Below, one piece after another: positions 1 to 7,640 of a stretch of 64,000 bases of DNA. The translations under genes were made by a program, and so were the position numbers. The stretch comes from Taibaiella sp041660405. Its GTDB lineage: Bacteria > Bacteroidota > Bacteroidia > Chitinophagales > Chitinophagaceae. The notes beneath the pieces were generated by a model. The model was not told the DNA's origin and ran no database searches. It saw only the letters and a list, made by a program, of their open reading frames with translations. The DNA lies in assembly GCA_041660405.1 (NCBI GenBank), contig JBAZWL010000012.1:1-64000 (forward strand). The letters are read 5' to 3'. How positions within the stretch are numbered: the stretch's first letter is position 1; each line of letters opens with the position of its first letter.

Positions 1-1
1 T

Positions 2-1120
2 CCGCTGTCCAATGCAAGCCGTATAGATGGTGAAGTTGAAGATTATGCAATCACTTTAATGGGCGCCGACTTTGGTGATGCTCCCATAGCTTACCCCGTA
101 GTTAAGGCAATTGTGAATCCGGATCTTAATAATGATGGTAGCCCTGATGCTACAGGTAGTGTATGGCTTGGCGACCGTGTGGATTATGATTATAGCTGTA
201 GTTATGTGGCTTCTGCTGCTGCTTCTGCCGATGATAATGATACCACAACCAATGATGAAGATGGCTTGCAGATGAGCTCGCAGGTGCCTATCGGTACACC
301 GGTGCCCTGGACCATTACCGTGAACAGTCAGGGTCCCGTAACAGGTGTACAATGGGGCATGTGGATTGACTGGAATGCGGATGGTACATTTGACGACTTT
401 TATAACGATAGCGTCAATACACTGTCTCCAACTCCGGTAACCGTCAATGTAACAGCACCTGCCAATGCGACAACAGGCTTCATTGTGCGTGTAGGGGCAA
501 AAGCTCCTGGTGTGCCATTTACTCTTGCAGATTATGGCAATACGATAAACAACGGGGAATGGGAAGACTACATCAGATCAACACCGTTGCCAGTACAACT
601 GATGTACTTTAATGCAATGGCCAAAGGTTGTAATGTTGAAGTAAGTTGGGCAACCGTTATGGAACGCAACAGCAAATATTTTGAGATCGAGCAAAGTACG
701 GATGGTGCTGACTGGAAAGTGGTAAAACATATAGCGGCTGCAGGAACTTCATCTTCGGTGAAGAAATACAGCGCCATGTTACCTTTAACCAGTGGCATCA
801 ATAACTATTTCAGACTCAGAATGGTTGATGAAGATGGCAATCAGGATTACAGTATGATTCGTGTATTGCGTTGTGATAACCGTTTACCGATCCTGATCTG
901 GCCTAATCCAACAACCATGAAAGTTCAGATAAGCGGCTTACCTGAAGGTGGTACTATCCGGATTACGGAGATATCAGGCAAGGAAGTTATGAGGCTGAAC
1001 AATATAGCGGTAACAGAAATGATCGGTATAGAAAGTTTACCTTCCGCCATATATCAGGTAACTATATTGAATAAGAATGGAGAAAAGATCGAAGTGCAAC
1101 AATTAGTAAAAAAGAACTAA
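2..1120 (+). CDS. T9SS-targeted surface protein with GEVED domains, 5'-truncated
   Basis: The reading frame is open from base 2, so the gene begins outside the window and the Met at 59 is internal. The visible start carries a GEVEDY-type motif, and a second one (GEWEDY, about residue 166 from that Met) closes the next module. This is the hallmark of the GEVED domain found in large secreted Bacteroidota proteins. The last ~80 residues form a type A T9SS C-terminal sorting domain, with the WPNPT motif followed by the short strands and basic tail of the family. The protein is therefore probably exported by the Sec system, passed through T9SS and fixed on or released from the cell surface. A rho-independent terminator follows 26 bases after the stop. 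The substrate is unknown; the N-terminal part that would show it is missing. Confidence 0.85.
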   Translation, partial: PLSNASRIDGEVEDYAITLMGADFGDAPIAYPVVKAIVNPDLNNDGSPDATGSVWLGDRVDYDYSCSYVASAAASADDNDTTTNDEDGLQMSSQVPIGTPVPWTITVNSQGPVTGVQWGMWIDWNADGTFDDFYNDSVNTLSPTPVTVNVTAPANATTGFIVRVGAKAPGVPFTLADYGNTINNGEWEDYIRSTPLPVQLMYFNAMAKGCNVEVSWATVMERNSKYFEIEQSTDGADWKVVKHIAAAGTSSSVKKYSAMLPLTSGINNYFRLRMVDEDGNQDYSMIRVLRCDNRLPILIWPNPTTMKVQISGLPEGGTIRITEISGKEVMRLNNIAVTEMIGIESLPSAIYQVTILNKNGEKIEVQQLVKKN

Positions 1121-1146
1121 TGATTAGCGCGGCTAAGATGATTACA

Positions 1147-1172
1147 GAAAGGGCCGCGTTAGTGGCCCTTTC
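1147..1172 (+). terminator. Rho-independent terminator after the GEVED protein
   Basis: A perfect 9-bp stem (GAAAGGGCC / GGCCCTTTC) with an 8-base loop lies 26 bases after the stop codon. The tract after it is T-rich but interrupted (TATTCTAT). Confidence 0.75.
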
Positions 1173-1383
1173 TATTCTATAGATATAAATCTGCAAGCTG
1201 TGACTTGTGCATATATGATAAGCTATATTTTATTCCATAATTCAAAAGCAATTTTTACATCCGGAAAATAAAAAAAAGAACATTCCGGATACACAGATCA
1301 TACTAGCCTGGCTTCTCTATAATGCCGCATAATCTGATCTGACAGGATTATCAACTATTCAGGATTATTAAAACTGAACATTT

Positions 1384-1485
1384 ATGACACCAGAGACTTC
1401 ATCATTATTTAAAGTTTGGATAAAGATTTTGATCTATTTCTGTCTGTTTGGACTCATTACCTTTTTGACTTTACACAACAACTAA
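1384..1485 (+). CDS. Possible 33-residue single-pass membrane peptide
   Basis: An ATG-started frame of 33 codons lies in the 560-base gap between the first terminator and the kinase operon. The peptide has a short polar start, a basic Lys-Trp-Ile-Lys step and a hydrophobic stretch of about 18 residues, and ends in His-Asn-Asn. That is the shape of a small inner-membrane protein. No ribosome binding site or promoter is convincing, and no family is recognised, so it may be chance. The rest of the gap holds only a terminator and a 16-bp palindrome. Confidence 0.3.
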   Translation: MTPETSSLFKVWIKILIYFCLFGLITFLTLHNN

Positions 1486-1544
1486 GTGCCATAGTAATAA
1501 CCCGGAAACAGCTATTGGATATTATCATTTAAAAAGAAAGGACA

Positions 1545-1560
1545 AGGCAAGTACTTGCCT
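1545..1560. repeat. 16-bp perfect palindrome
   Basis: AGGCAAGT followed directly by ACTTGCCT is a perfect palindrome with no spacer. It lies in the gap downstream of the minus-strand kinase operon. The lack of a loop and T-tract argues against a terminator; an operator-like protein site is possible. No nearby start codon would be controlled by it except unknown small frames. Confidence 0.4.
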
Positions 1561-1680
1561 GATGCTTAAGTTAGTTGTGGAATAAATTGTAGATGGTTTT
1601 ATTTCGCAATAGTCGGTTTAATTGGTAGAAATCGGGCGGCTTTCCAGCCGTCTGACTCTTATATTTTTAAAAGCAAAGAG

Positions 1681-2874
1681 TTAAATGGGTAAACATATAA
1701 GGATAGTGGTTCCAGCCTCATTGTATCGGGTACAGCTTCCTTTCAAATAAAGTATCCGCTCGCGGATGTTGGACCAGCCTATGCCCTGGTCAAAAGTCTT
1801 TGTATCAAAACCCATGCCGTTGTCCTGAACTTGGATGCTGAGCACTGTTTCGCCATAGTCTATAACGATATTCGCCGTCTTTGCCTGAGCATGTTTCATA
1901 ATGTTCTGTACCAGTTCCTGTAGTACGCGGTAGATGATCATTTCACTTTCTGATGGCAAGCGGCGCTCTTTGCCGGTAACTGTAAATTTTACGGACAACG
2001 CATTCTCATTGGGAATGTTGCGGATAAAACGTGTAAACGCAGTAACCAACCCCTGCGATTCCATGCCTGAAGCTAAAGCTGTAGCAATGTTTTCAAGCTC
2101 CTGCTGTACGCTCCCAACTATCTTCTGTGTTTCAGAAAATGCATTTGACCTTAGCATATTCTGCTTGTTTTGTTCTATATCTTCCAGTTGCATTTGCACA
2201 TTTTGCAATAACGGTCGAATGTTGTTGCGTAGTTGTATAGCTATTCTGTCACGTTCCCTATGTTCACCTTGCATGCTGGCCTGCAGCATGGATATGGCCA
2301 TATCCTGATCCATCTGTTCTCTTATTTTCTTCAAGAGATTGCGTTTGTCAACATAACTTTTTACAGATTGCAAACACAATATCAGGATTAGCAAAATGCT
2401 TCCGGCCAGCCCCATTACAATAGCATTTTTGCGATTGGCTAATTCCTGATTATGCATCATCAATGTGCTTTTGGTTGCCAGTTCCTTGTCTTTGCCGGCC
2501 TCTGCCAGGTCTTGTTTCAGCTTATGTATTTCTAAATTCTTTGCCTGGTAGAACAATGAATCTTTTATCTTCCTGTACTTTTCAAAAAAATGATAAGCCT
2601 TTTCTTTGTCGCCGGTTTCAGCATAGGCTCTGGAAAGATCAGCATATAATCGGGCTGTTTCATCATCTATCCGGTTAGTATCCCACGTCGCATAATTTCG
2701 CATCAGCATTTCCGGATTAGTTGTATTCCCCACCTTCAAGGATGATGCTGTACTGCTTTGATACGGGTTTGAACGGGCTATTATGCCGGAGGGCAAAAGC
2801 GTACAAAATACAATCGTAAGCCCTAACAGTTTATTGTAATATTCCTTACAAATTTTTACCCGCTGTGCTAACAT
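1681..2874 (-). CDS. HisKA_3-type kinase lacking the phospho-acceptor His
   Basis: This 397-residue membrane protein has an N-terminal hydrophobic signal/anchor (about 16-33), a TPR-like helical pair (75-105), a transmembrane segment (152-168), a coiled coil and a HisKA_3-like helix followed by an HATPase_c domain. The ATPase boxes are intact: N-box with Asn324, G1 box DNGMGFD (351-357), G2 box GIGW (364-367). In the dimerisation helix, where the family has L-H-D, this protein has L-R-N: Arg216 replaces the His that normally accepts phosphate. It therefore should bind ATP but cannot autophosphorylate in the usual way. It is the last gene of a minus-strand operon, 44 bases after the response regulator. 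The first gene of the same operon shows the reverse defect, which suggests the two act together. Confidence 0.85.
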   Translation of the reverse strand: MLAQRVKICKEYYNKLLGLTIVFCTLLPSGIIARSNPYQSSTASSLKVGNTTNPEMLMRNYATWDTNRIDDETARLYADLSRAYAETGDKEKAYHFFEKYRKIKDSLFYQAKNLEIHKLKQDLAEAGKDKELATKSTLMMHNQELANRKNAIVMGLAGSILLILILCLQSVKSYVDKRNLLKKIREQMDQDMAISMLQASMQGEHRERDRIAIQLRNNIRPLLQNVQMQLEDIEQNKQNMLRSNAFSETQKIVGSVQQELENIATALASGMESQGLVTAFTRFIRNIPNENALSVKFTVTGKERRLPSESEMIIYRVLQELVQNIMKHAQAKTANIVIDYGETVLSIQVQDNGMGFDTKTFDQGIGWSNIRERILYLKGSCTRYNEAGTTILICLPI

Positions 2875-2918
2875 ATGGAAGCTGATCTTTTTTGGAGTAT
2901 GTGTTTTGGGTAAGGTCT

Positions 2919-3572
2919 TTAGTCGTTCAAAAGCCCCATTTTCAGTGCGATTTTAACCAGTCCGGCAGTGTTTTTTACCTGGAGTTTCTGAAGCAGTTGC
3001 AGTCGATATTTTTCTACTGTTCGTCTACCTAAAAAAAGTTTCTCCGCAATTTCTACACTCGTATATTCTTCTACAATCAACAGCAGTACATCTTTCTCTC
3101 TCGGGGTCAGGTCGGGTAATGTAGATGGTCTGTTGGTCTTCAGTTTAAGCATATTATTCAATAACTCTTCTTTCAATGAGGCTTCAATATATTGTTCTCC
3201 ACGGTAAACGGTTTCAATAGCTTCTATCAGTATTTTCTGGTCTATATTTTTAAGCAGGTAACCTTTGCATCCGTTTTGCATCATACTTCGTACATATACG
3301 GGTGTGTCGAAACCCGTAAGCGCAAGAATACGAATAGCAGGGTGACGGCTGCTGATAATTTTTGCCAGCTCTTCTCCACTTTTGCCTGGCATCTGAATGT
3401 CCAGCAATAATACATCAGGCGGTTGTTTTTCCAGGCCGGCCAGTAAAGCATCACCGTTATCATATGTTCCCGTGAGTTTGAAATACGGATAGTGTGTCAG
3501 GACCTTTTCTATACCGTTTATGACTAATGGATGGTCGTCGGTTATGGCTACTTTTATAATCGGTTTTGTCAT
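2919..3572 (-). CDS. NarL/FixJ-family response regulator
   Basis: The product is a 217-residue regulator with a receiver domain and a LuxR-type helix-turn-helix. Acidic residues Asp12-Asp13, phospho-acceptor Asp58 (in LLLDIQMPG), a Thr in ALTGFD and the conserved Lys of LLKN are all present. The HTH runs from LTPREKDVL to the VKNTAGLVKIAL end. I chose the start at 3572 because the receiver begins at once there (MTKPIIKVAI); a longer frame to 3644 adds 24 residues without receiver character. It sits between two kinase genes of the same operon, each of which keeps only half of the usual kinase machinery, so it is the likely common target. It should act in the cytoplasm as a DNA-binding transcription regulator. 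Confidence 0.9.
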   Translation of the reverse strand: MTKPIIKVAITDDHPLVINGIEKVLTHYPYFKLTGTYDNGDALLAGLEKQPPDVLLLDIQMPGKSGEELAKIISSRHPAIRILALTGFDTPVYVRSMMQNGCKGYLLKNIDQKILIEAIETVYRGEQYIEASLKEELLNNMLKLKTNRPSTLPDLTPREKDVLLLIVEEYTSVEIAEKLFLGRRTVEKYRLQLLQKLQVKNTAGLVKIALKMGLLND

Positions 3573-3644
3573 GGTTTCCGTCTGGTTTATATACGGTAAA
3601 AAGCATTTGCAATATTCTTGCTGAAAGCAAAACATAAGATACAC

Positions 3645-5534
3645 TTAAATCTGGAATTCAAGGTCGAAAGTTGGATTTTGATTTCCGATATTATCCAGGT
3701 AAAGCATGCCATCGGATGCTGTAATCCTTTGCTGAAGAAGGCTCCATGCTTCTTGTGTATTCTGATCTTTGTTGACAATGTTCCAATTGCTATCGTAAGT
3801 TTGCAACGTTACATAGAGCAGATCTTCCTGCCAGTTAAGCTGCAATAATAGCCTGCGTGCATCGGAGCAATCAATAACAACGCGCATCACTTCCTGCAAT
3901 ATCCGGAACAACATTTTTTCCTTTGAAATTTCCATCGGAGCCGGATGGCCATAGTATTGATAATCGATGATAATACCCCTCGCCTTTGCGAGTTTGCTAC
4001 AGTATAAATTCAGCCCCTCATCAAGCCCGCCCTGAAGCAATATTTCCGGCATCAGGTTATGTGCAGTGCTGCGAACTGCCTGTGAGGATTTGTCGATTAA
4101 CTGTAAAACCTCATCAAAATGATTGTCGTTTGGCTGAAGAAGATAATGATCCCTTACCATACTTAGGTTCAGCTTAGCCATAGACAACATGCTACCTATT
4201 CCATCATGAAGTTCGAGGGCCACACGGCGTCGCTCTTTTTCTTCGCCATCCATCACTGTCTTAATTTGTTCCAGCTCTTTTTGTCTACTGTGTAACTGAT
4301 TTTTCTTCTGTTCCAGTAAAAGTTTTCGCCGGCTATTCTTTCTGATAAAAAGATACAGTATAACCATAAGTATGCTTACCGCAACCCCGGCAACGATCAA
4401 TACATTCTGTTTTAATAAGGCTGCTTTTTGTTCAGCCACTTTTAGTTGGTTGAGCGCCAGTATTTTCTCCTTTTGCGCCAGGCGGTATTTATTTTCAAGC
4501 ATATTAACCGCCTTTAGTTTCGCTTCATTCACAATACTGCTATTCAATGCATCATGTAGTTGTTGAAAATGATAAGCCTTATCATATTGATTGGTTGCTG
4601 CGTAAAGCAGACTTAGTCCTTGCATCGGTTTTACTGTATATAACGATGCGTGTGCAGCTTCGGCCAATGCAATAGCATCAAGCCATACTTTTTCAGCTAT
4701 TGCATAATCTTTAAGTAAAAATGAGTAAAGACCATAGGTATAGTACAGGCTAAGTCTGTGGAATCTGTCAAGGGTCTTGTTCTGGAACATCTGGTAAAAC
4801 TGTGTAAGCATGATCCTGGCAGAGTCTTCGTTACCTTCCAATATATGTATGTAGGCCAGGTTGGCTGTTGCCATGGTTGCTGTAGAATGATCGTGGCAGG
4901 AGCGGCTGATGTGCAACGCAATCCGGTATAGCTCCTGTGCTTTGCCGGTATCTATGTTTAAATAGATATTGCCGCGTTTATTCATGATGTTGCTCAGTGC
5001 CATCGAATCGTTTTCCTTAATGGCATAGTTGGCTGCCTTGTCCAGGTAGGACAAAGACTGATGCTCATCGCCCAGAAGGTTCCATATAACAGACAGATTT
5101 GTGAACGTGTTAGCCAGTTTAACGGGTGTTCCGGTTACATTTTCCGCAGTAGTAATAGCCTGGTAAAAGTGTTGTGCTGCTTCATCATAATCTCCCTGTA
5201 TTGTATAACATTTGGCTATGCTGGAATATGCCTGGAAAGCCAGCCGGCTGTCACTCTTACGGCAGCTTTTAAGAGCTTGTTGGTAGTTATGGATACTTTG
5301 CTCAAATGATCCCAGATTATATTGTTGTAAGGCGTTATTAAGCAAGGATTGAATAAGGGCTATTCTTGATTCATGGTTTTTATTTCCCGATCCTTCATGA
5401 TTGGATTTTGTAGTGTCCTGGTAATGGCGAGTGTTAGTCGAAATATTTTTACTGCCGCCCTGCGACTGACCATAGCTTTCCCTGGAGCCGAGAAAGATCA
5501 GGCAGGCAAGCAGTATTATTTTAAGTCCGGGCAT
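3645..5534 (-). CDS. TPR sensor kinase with intact H-box but degenerate ATPase domain
   Basis: The start at 5534 gives a clean signal peptide (MPGLKIILL ... YGQSQ). A TTG 36 bases upstream lies inside the -7 promoter element, so it is unlikely to be used. The 629-residue protein has four to six TPR-like repeats in the periplasm (about 60-340), a transmembrane helix (376-397), a coiled coil and a HisKA_3 helix with a perfect H-box (ERRRVALELHDGIG, His443). The C-terminal ATPase domain keeps its start (FRILQEV) but lacks the N-box Asn and has no DxGxG or GxG box; TYDSNW stands where DNGxGF should be. ATP binding looks lost. It heads the operon with a NarL regulator and a second kinase that has the ATPase but no His. 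Confidence 0.87.
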   Translation of the reverse strand: MPGLKIILLACLIFLGSRESYGQSQGGSKNISTNTRHYQDTTKSNHEGSGNKNHESRIALIQSLLNNALQQYNLGSFEQSIHNYQQALKSCRKSDSRLAFQAYSSIAKCYTIQGDYDEAAQHFYQAITTAENVTGTPVKLANTFTNLSVIWNLLGDEHQSLSYLDKAANYAIKENDSMALSNIMNKRGNIYLNIDTGKAQELYRIALHISRSCHDHSTATMATANLAYIHILEGNEDSARIMLTQFYQMFQNKTLDRFHRLSLYYTYGLYSFLLKDYAIAEKVWLDAIALAEAAHASLYTVKPMQGLSLLYAATNQYDKAYHFQQLHDALNSSIVNEAKLKAVNMLENKYRLAQKEKILALNQLKVAEQKAALLKQNVLIVAGVAVSILMVILYLFIRKNSRRKLLLEQKKNQLHSRQKELEQIKTVMDGEEKERRRVALELHDGIGSMLSMAKLNLSMVRDHYLLQPNDNHFDEVLQLIDKSSQAVRSTAHNLMPEILLQGGLDEGLNLYCSKLAKARGIIIDYQYYGHPAPMEISKEKMLFRILQEVMRVVIDCSDARRLLLQLNWQEDLLYVTLQTYDSNWNIVNKDQNTQEAWSLLQQRITASDGMLYLDNIGNQNPTFDLEFQI

Positions 5535-5567
5535 ACCGTTTTGTGGTTTACGGTTTTTATCAGGAAT

Positions 5568-5575
5568 CAAATTTA
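5568..5575 (-). promoter_or_regulatory. Bacteroidota -7 element for the split-kinase operon
   Basis: On the minus strand this reads TAAATTTG, matching TAnnTTTG, 33 bases upstream of the ATG at 5534. It overlaps the alternative TTG start and so favours the ATG. No convincing -33 element was seen. Confidence 0.4.
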
Positions 5576-5747
5576 CCCAGAAAGAGGTTGGGTTGCATGG
5601 GGTATTTATACTCTATTTTAAAAAGGTGTATTTCCCTCTCTTTTTAAAACATTTAAGATGAATAGTTTTGTTGAGGTAGAAAATTTCGGAACGCAGGCAC
5701 GGTCCAAAACACAGTCAACATCTTTTGTTCACAATAAAACATGAAAA

Positions 5748-7148
5748 ATGAAACAGTTGTCCCTATTGATTATTTGCAGTATAATCTGCAGCATGGCTTT
5801 TGGTCAGAGTATCTTTACAAATAACGGAGTATTTACTGTTCCGGCGGGTGTCAATTCGGTAACGATTGAGGTGGTGGGCGCAGGTGGTACTGGTGGTGGA
5901 AACGGCGGTGGTGGAGGCGGTGGCGGTGGTTATGCCAGCGGTACATTTACAGTAGTGCCGGGCTCTACGCATACAGTAACAATCGGTGCAGGTGGAAGTG
6001 GTATCGCAACAACTATCTCAGGCTTGGCTATTACAGCAACGGCTGGTGACAACGGAACCTTTGTTGCCAATCCGGGAATAGGTGGCGGTGGTGCTGGTGG
6101 TGTGGGTTCTGGTGGTACTGTTAATCATACTGGTGGTGCTGGTGGCGGCGGTTATTGGACTTATTTCGGCGGTGGTGGCGGTGGTGCTGCAGGACCAACT
6201 GCTGATGGCGGAGCAGGTGGCAATACCATTTTATGGACCGGAATTTGCCAAACGCCTGGAGGTGCAGGTGGTACCACAGGCGGTGCACCTGGTGGTGTTG
6301 GAGGAAAAGGAGCGGGATTTACAGATGTCAATTGCAACGTAACTGATCCTGCAACTGTCGGTAGCGACTACGGTGGTGGTGGTGGTGGCGCCAATGGTAA
6401 TGGTGGCGCTGCAACAACAGGTTCCGGTGGGTATTGTAAAATTTCATGGTGCGCTGCTGTGGCTGCTCCGACAGGCTCTGAAGGTCAGGCAATATGTGGA
6501 AGCGGAACAATTGCGGATCTTACTGCTACCGGAAACGGAATACAATGGTATGCGGCAGCCTCTGGCGGTACAGCCCTGGCAGCAACAATGCCTTTGGTCA
6601 ACAATACACACTATTTTGCATCCCAGACAGTTGGTACATGCGAAAGTGATTCCAGACTCGACGTACTGGTTACTGTAGTAACTCTGGACCTGACAACAAC
6701 GGTAGCGCAACACACAATCACAGCAAATGCTGCCGGAGTTAACTATAAATGGATTAATTGCAGTGGCAATCAAGTAATTGCAGGAGCAACTGCCCAGTCT
6801 TATACCGCTACGCAAAATGGTAATTACGCAGTTATTATCACTAAAAATGGTTGCAGTGATACTTCAGCATGTGTTACAATAAGTGGCATTACCGACATTT
6901 CAGAAATTTCAAAGGATAGGAACTTTACTATTTATCCAAACCCTGCCACTGACCAGATTACCGTAAAAGTAAACAGCGATTTGTTAAGTTCAGCATACAC
7001 AATCACGGACCAGAGCGGAAGAGTTGTATTGAAAGGTATTTTGAAGCAGGCTAATGAAAATATCGATATCGTCGGACTGACAAAAGGCGTGTATATCTTC
7101 TCTATAGGTGATAGAATTCATCAGTCATTTAAAGTGATCAAGAAATAA
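5748..7148 (+). CDS. Glycine-rich T9SS-secreted surface protein
   Basis: The 466-residue protein begins with a standard signal peptide (MKQLSLLIIC ... AFGQS). Residues of about 35-230 are extremely glycine-rich, with runs of GGGGG alternating with Ala, Ser, Thr and Asn and a few aromatic residues. Then come Ig-like surface modules (about 235-380, with paired Cys), and a type A T9SS sorting domain (YPNPATDQI onward). It is likely exported and displayed or released. The glycine-rich part resembles the adhesive or structural glycine-rich repeats seen in secreted matrix proteins, but no enzyme motif is visible. It stands alone with its own terminator and is divergent from the split-kinase operon, so that operon might regulate it; this is only an inference from position. 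Confidence 0.85.
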   Translation: MKQLSLLIICSIICSMAFGQSIFTNNGVFTVPAGVNSVTIEVVGAGGTGGGNGGGGGGGGGYASGTFTVVPGSTHTVTIGAGGSGIATTISGLAITATAGDNGTFVANPGIGGGGAGGVGSGGTVNHTGGAGGGGYWTYFGGGGGGAAGPTADGGAGGNTILWTGICQTPGGAGGTTGGAPGGVGGKGAGFTDVNCNVTDPATVGSDYGGGGGGANGNGGAATTGSGGYCKISWCAAVAAPTGSEGQAICGSGTIADLTATGNGIQWYAAASGGTALAATMPLVNNTHYFASQTVGTCESDSRLDVLVTVVTLDLTTTVAQHTITANAAGVNYKWINCSGNQVIAGATAQSYTATQNGNYAVIITKNGCSDTSACVTISGITDISEISKDRNFTIYPNPATDQITVKVNSDLLSSAYTITDQSGRVVLKGILKQANENIDIVGLTKGVYIFSIGDRIHQSFKVIKK

Positions 7149-7183
7149 GTAATTGGCTTAAATGTCGATACCTTCAAAGATTG

Positions 7184-7216
7184 GAACAGTTCGCGTTTGC
7201 GGACTGTTCTTTTTGT
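7184..7216 (+). terminator. Rho-independent terminator after the glycine-rich protein
   Basis: An 11-bp stem (GAACAGTTCGC / GCGGACTGTTC, one G-U pair) with a GTTT loop is followed by TTTTTGTTTT. Confidence 0.85.
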
Positions 7217-7528
7217 TTTACCCATGCAAAATGAAGCAGAGAAATTTTTCGAATGAGGGAAATGACACGCCGTACTCGTTACTGTTCCTATATCTGCAAT
7301 GATAGAGATAAGTTACAGAAAAGAAAATCATAAGTAAAAGTAGCAGAAGAACTTCCAAAACTGATTTATACCCGTTGTTGATCGATGCTTCTTATCAATA
7401 ATAAGACGTATTTGGTTTTAAAGGAGGCACCTTACCAAAGCAAACCCCGACTATAATCGTAGATGATTGTTATTAACCTCTCCATGGTCTTTACCGAAAT
7501 CAAATAAAAAATAATCTTAGAGCTGCAA

Positions 7529-7561
7529 GGGTAAAAATACCCTCTTATAGTCCGTATAAGA
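7529..7561. promoter_or_regulatory. Two adjacent short inverted repeats upstream of the protease operon
   Basis: GGGTA-AAAA-TACCC (7529-7542) is followed immediately by TCTTATA-GTCCG-TATAAGA (7543-7561). They lie 28 bases upstream of the -7 element of the six-gene operon, inside the otherwise empty 490-base gap 7149-7640. Their position fits a regulator-binding site such as one for the operon's own NarL-type regulator. No terminator T-tract follows. Confidence 0.4.
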
Positions 7562-7588
7562 ACGCTGTTGCTAGCCCATGACTAGGAC

Positions 7589-7596
7589 TACTTTTG
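7589..7596 (+). promoter_or_regulatory. Bacteroidota -7 element for the protease operon
   Basis: TACTTTTG matches TAnnTTTG. A TTG lies at 7568-7570 with an 18-base spacer. The first start codon follows 44 bases later. Confidence 0.5.
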
Positions 7597-7640
7597 TGCT
7601 ATGAGACAATGTATTTGCCTCTGCCATTAACCAATATGTC

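Noticed and set aside
2919..3644. Longer start of the response regulator with Cys-rich N-terminus
   Set aside because: The extra 24 residues do not belong to a receiver domain; the internal Met at 3572 gives the family-typical start.
1681..5534. The missing His and the degenerate ATPase as results of sequencing errors
   Set aside because: The frames are intact and long, and the changed motifs are substitutions spread over a whole domain (first gene) or two adjacent codons (third gene), not frameshift-like.
5763..6815. Several long open frames antisense to or shifted within the glycine-rich gene
   Set aside because: They are shadows of the GGT/GGC-rich coding strand, give low-complexity or Thr/His-rich peptides, and lack starts or context.
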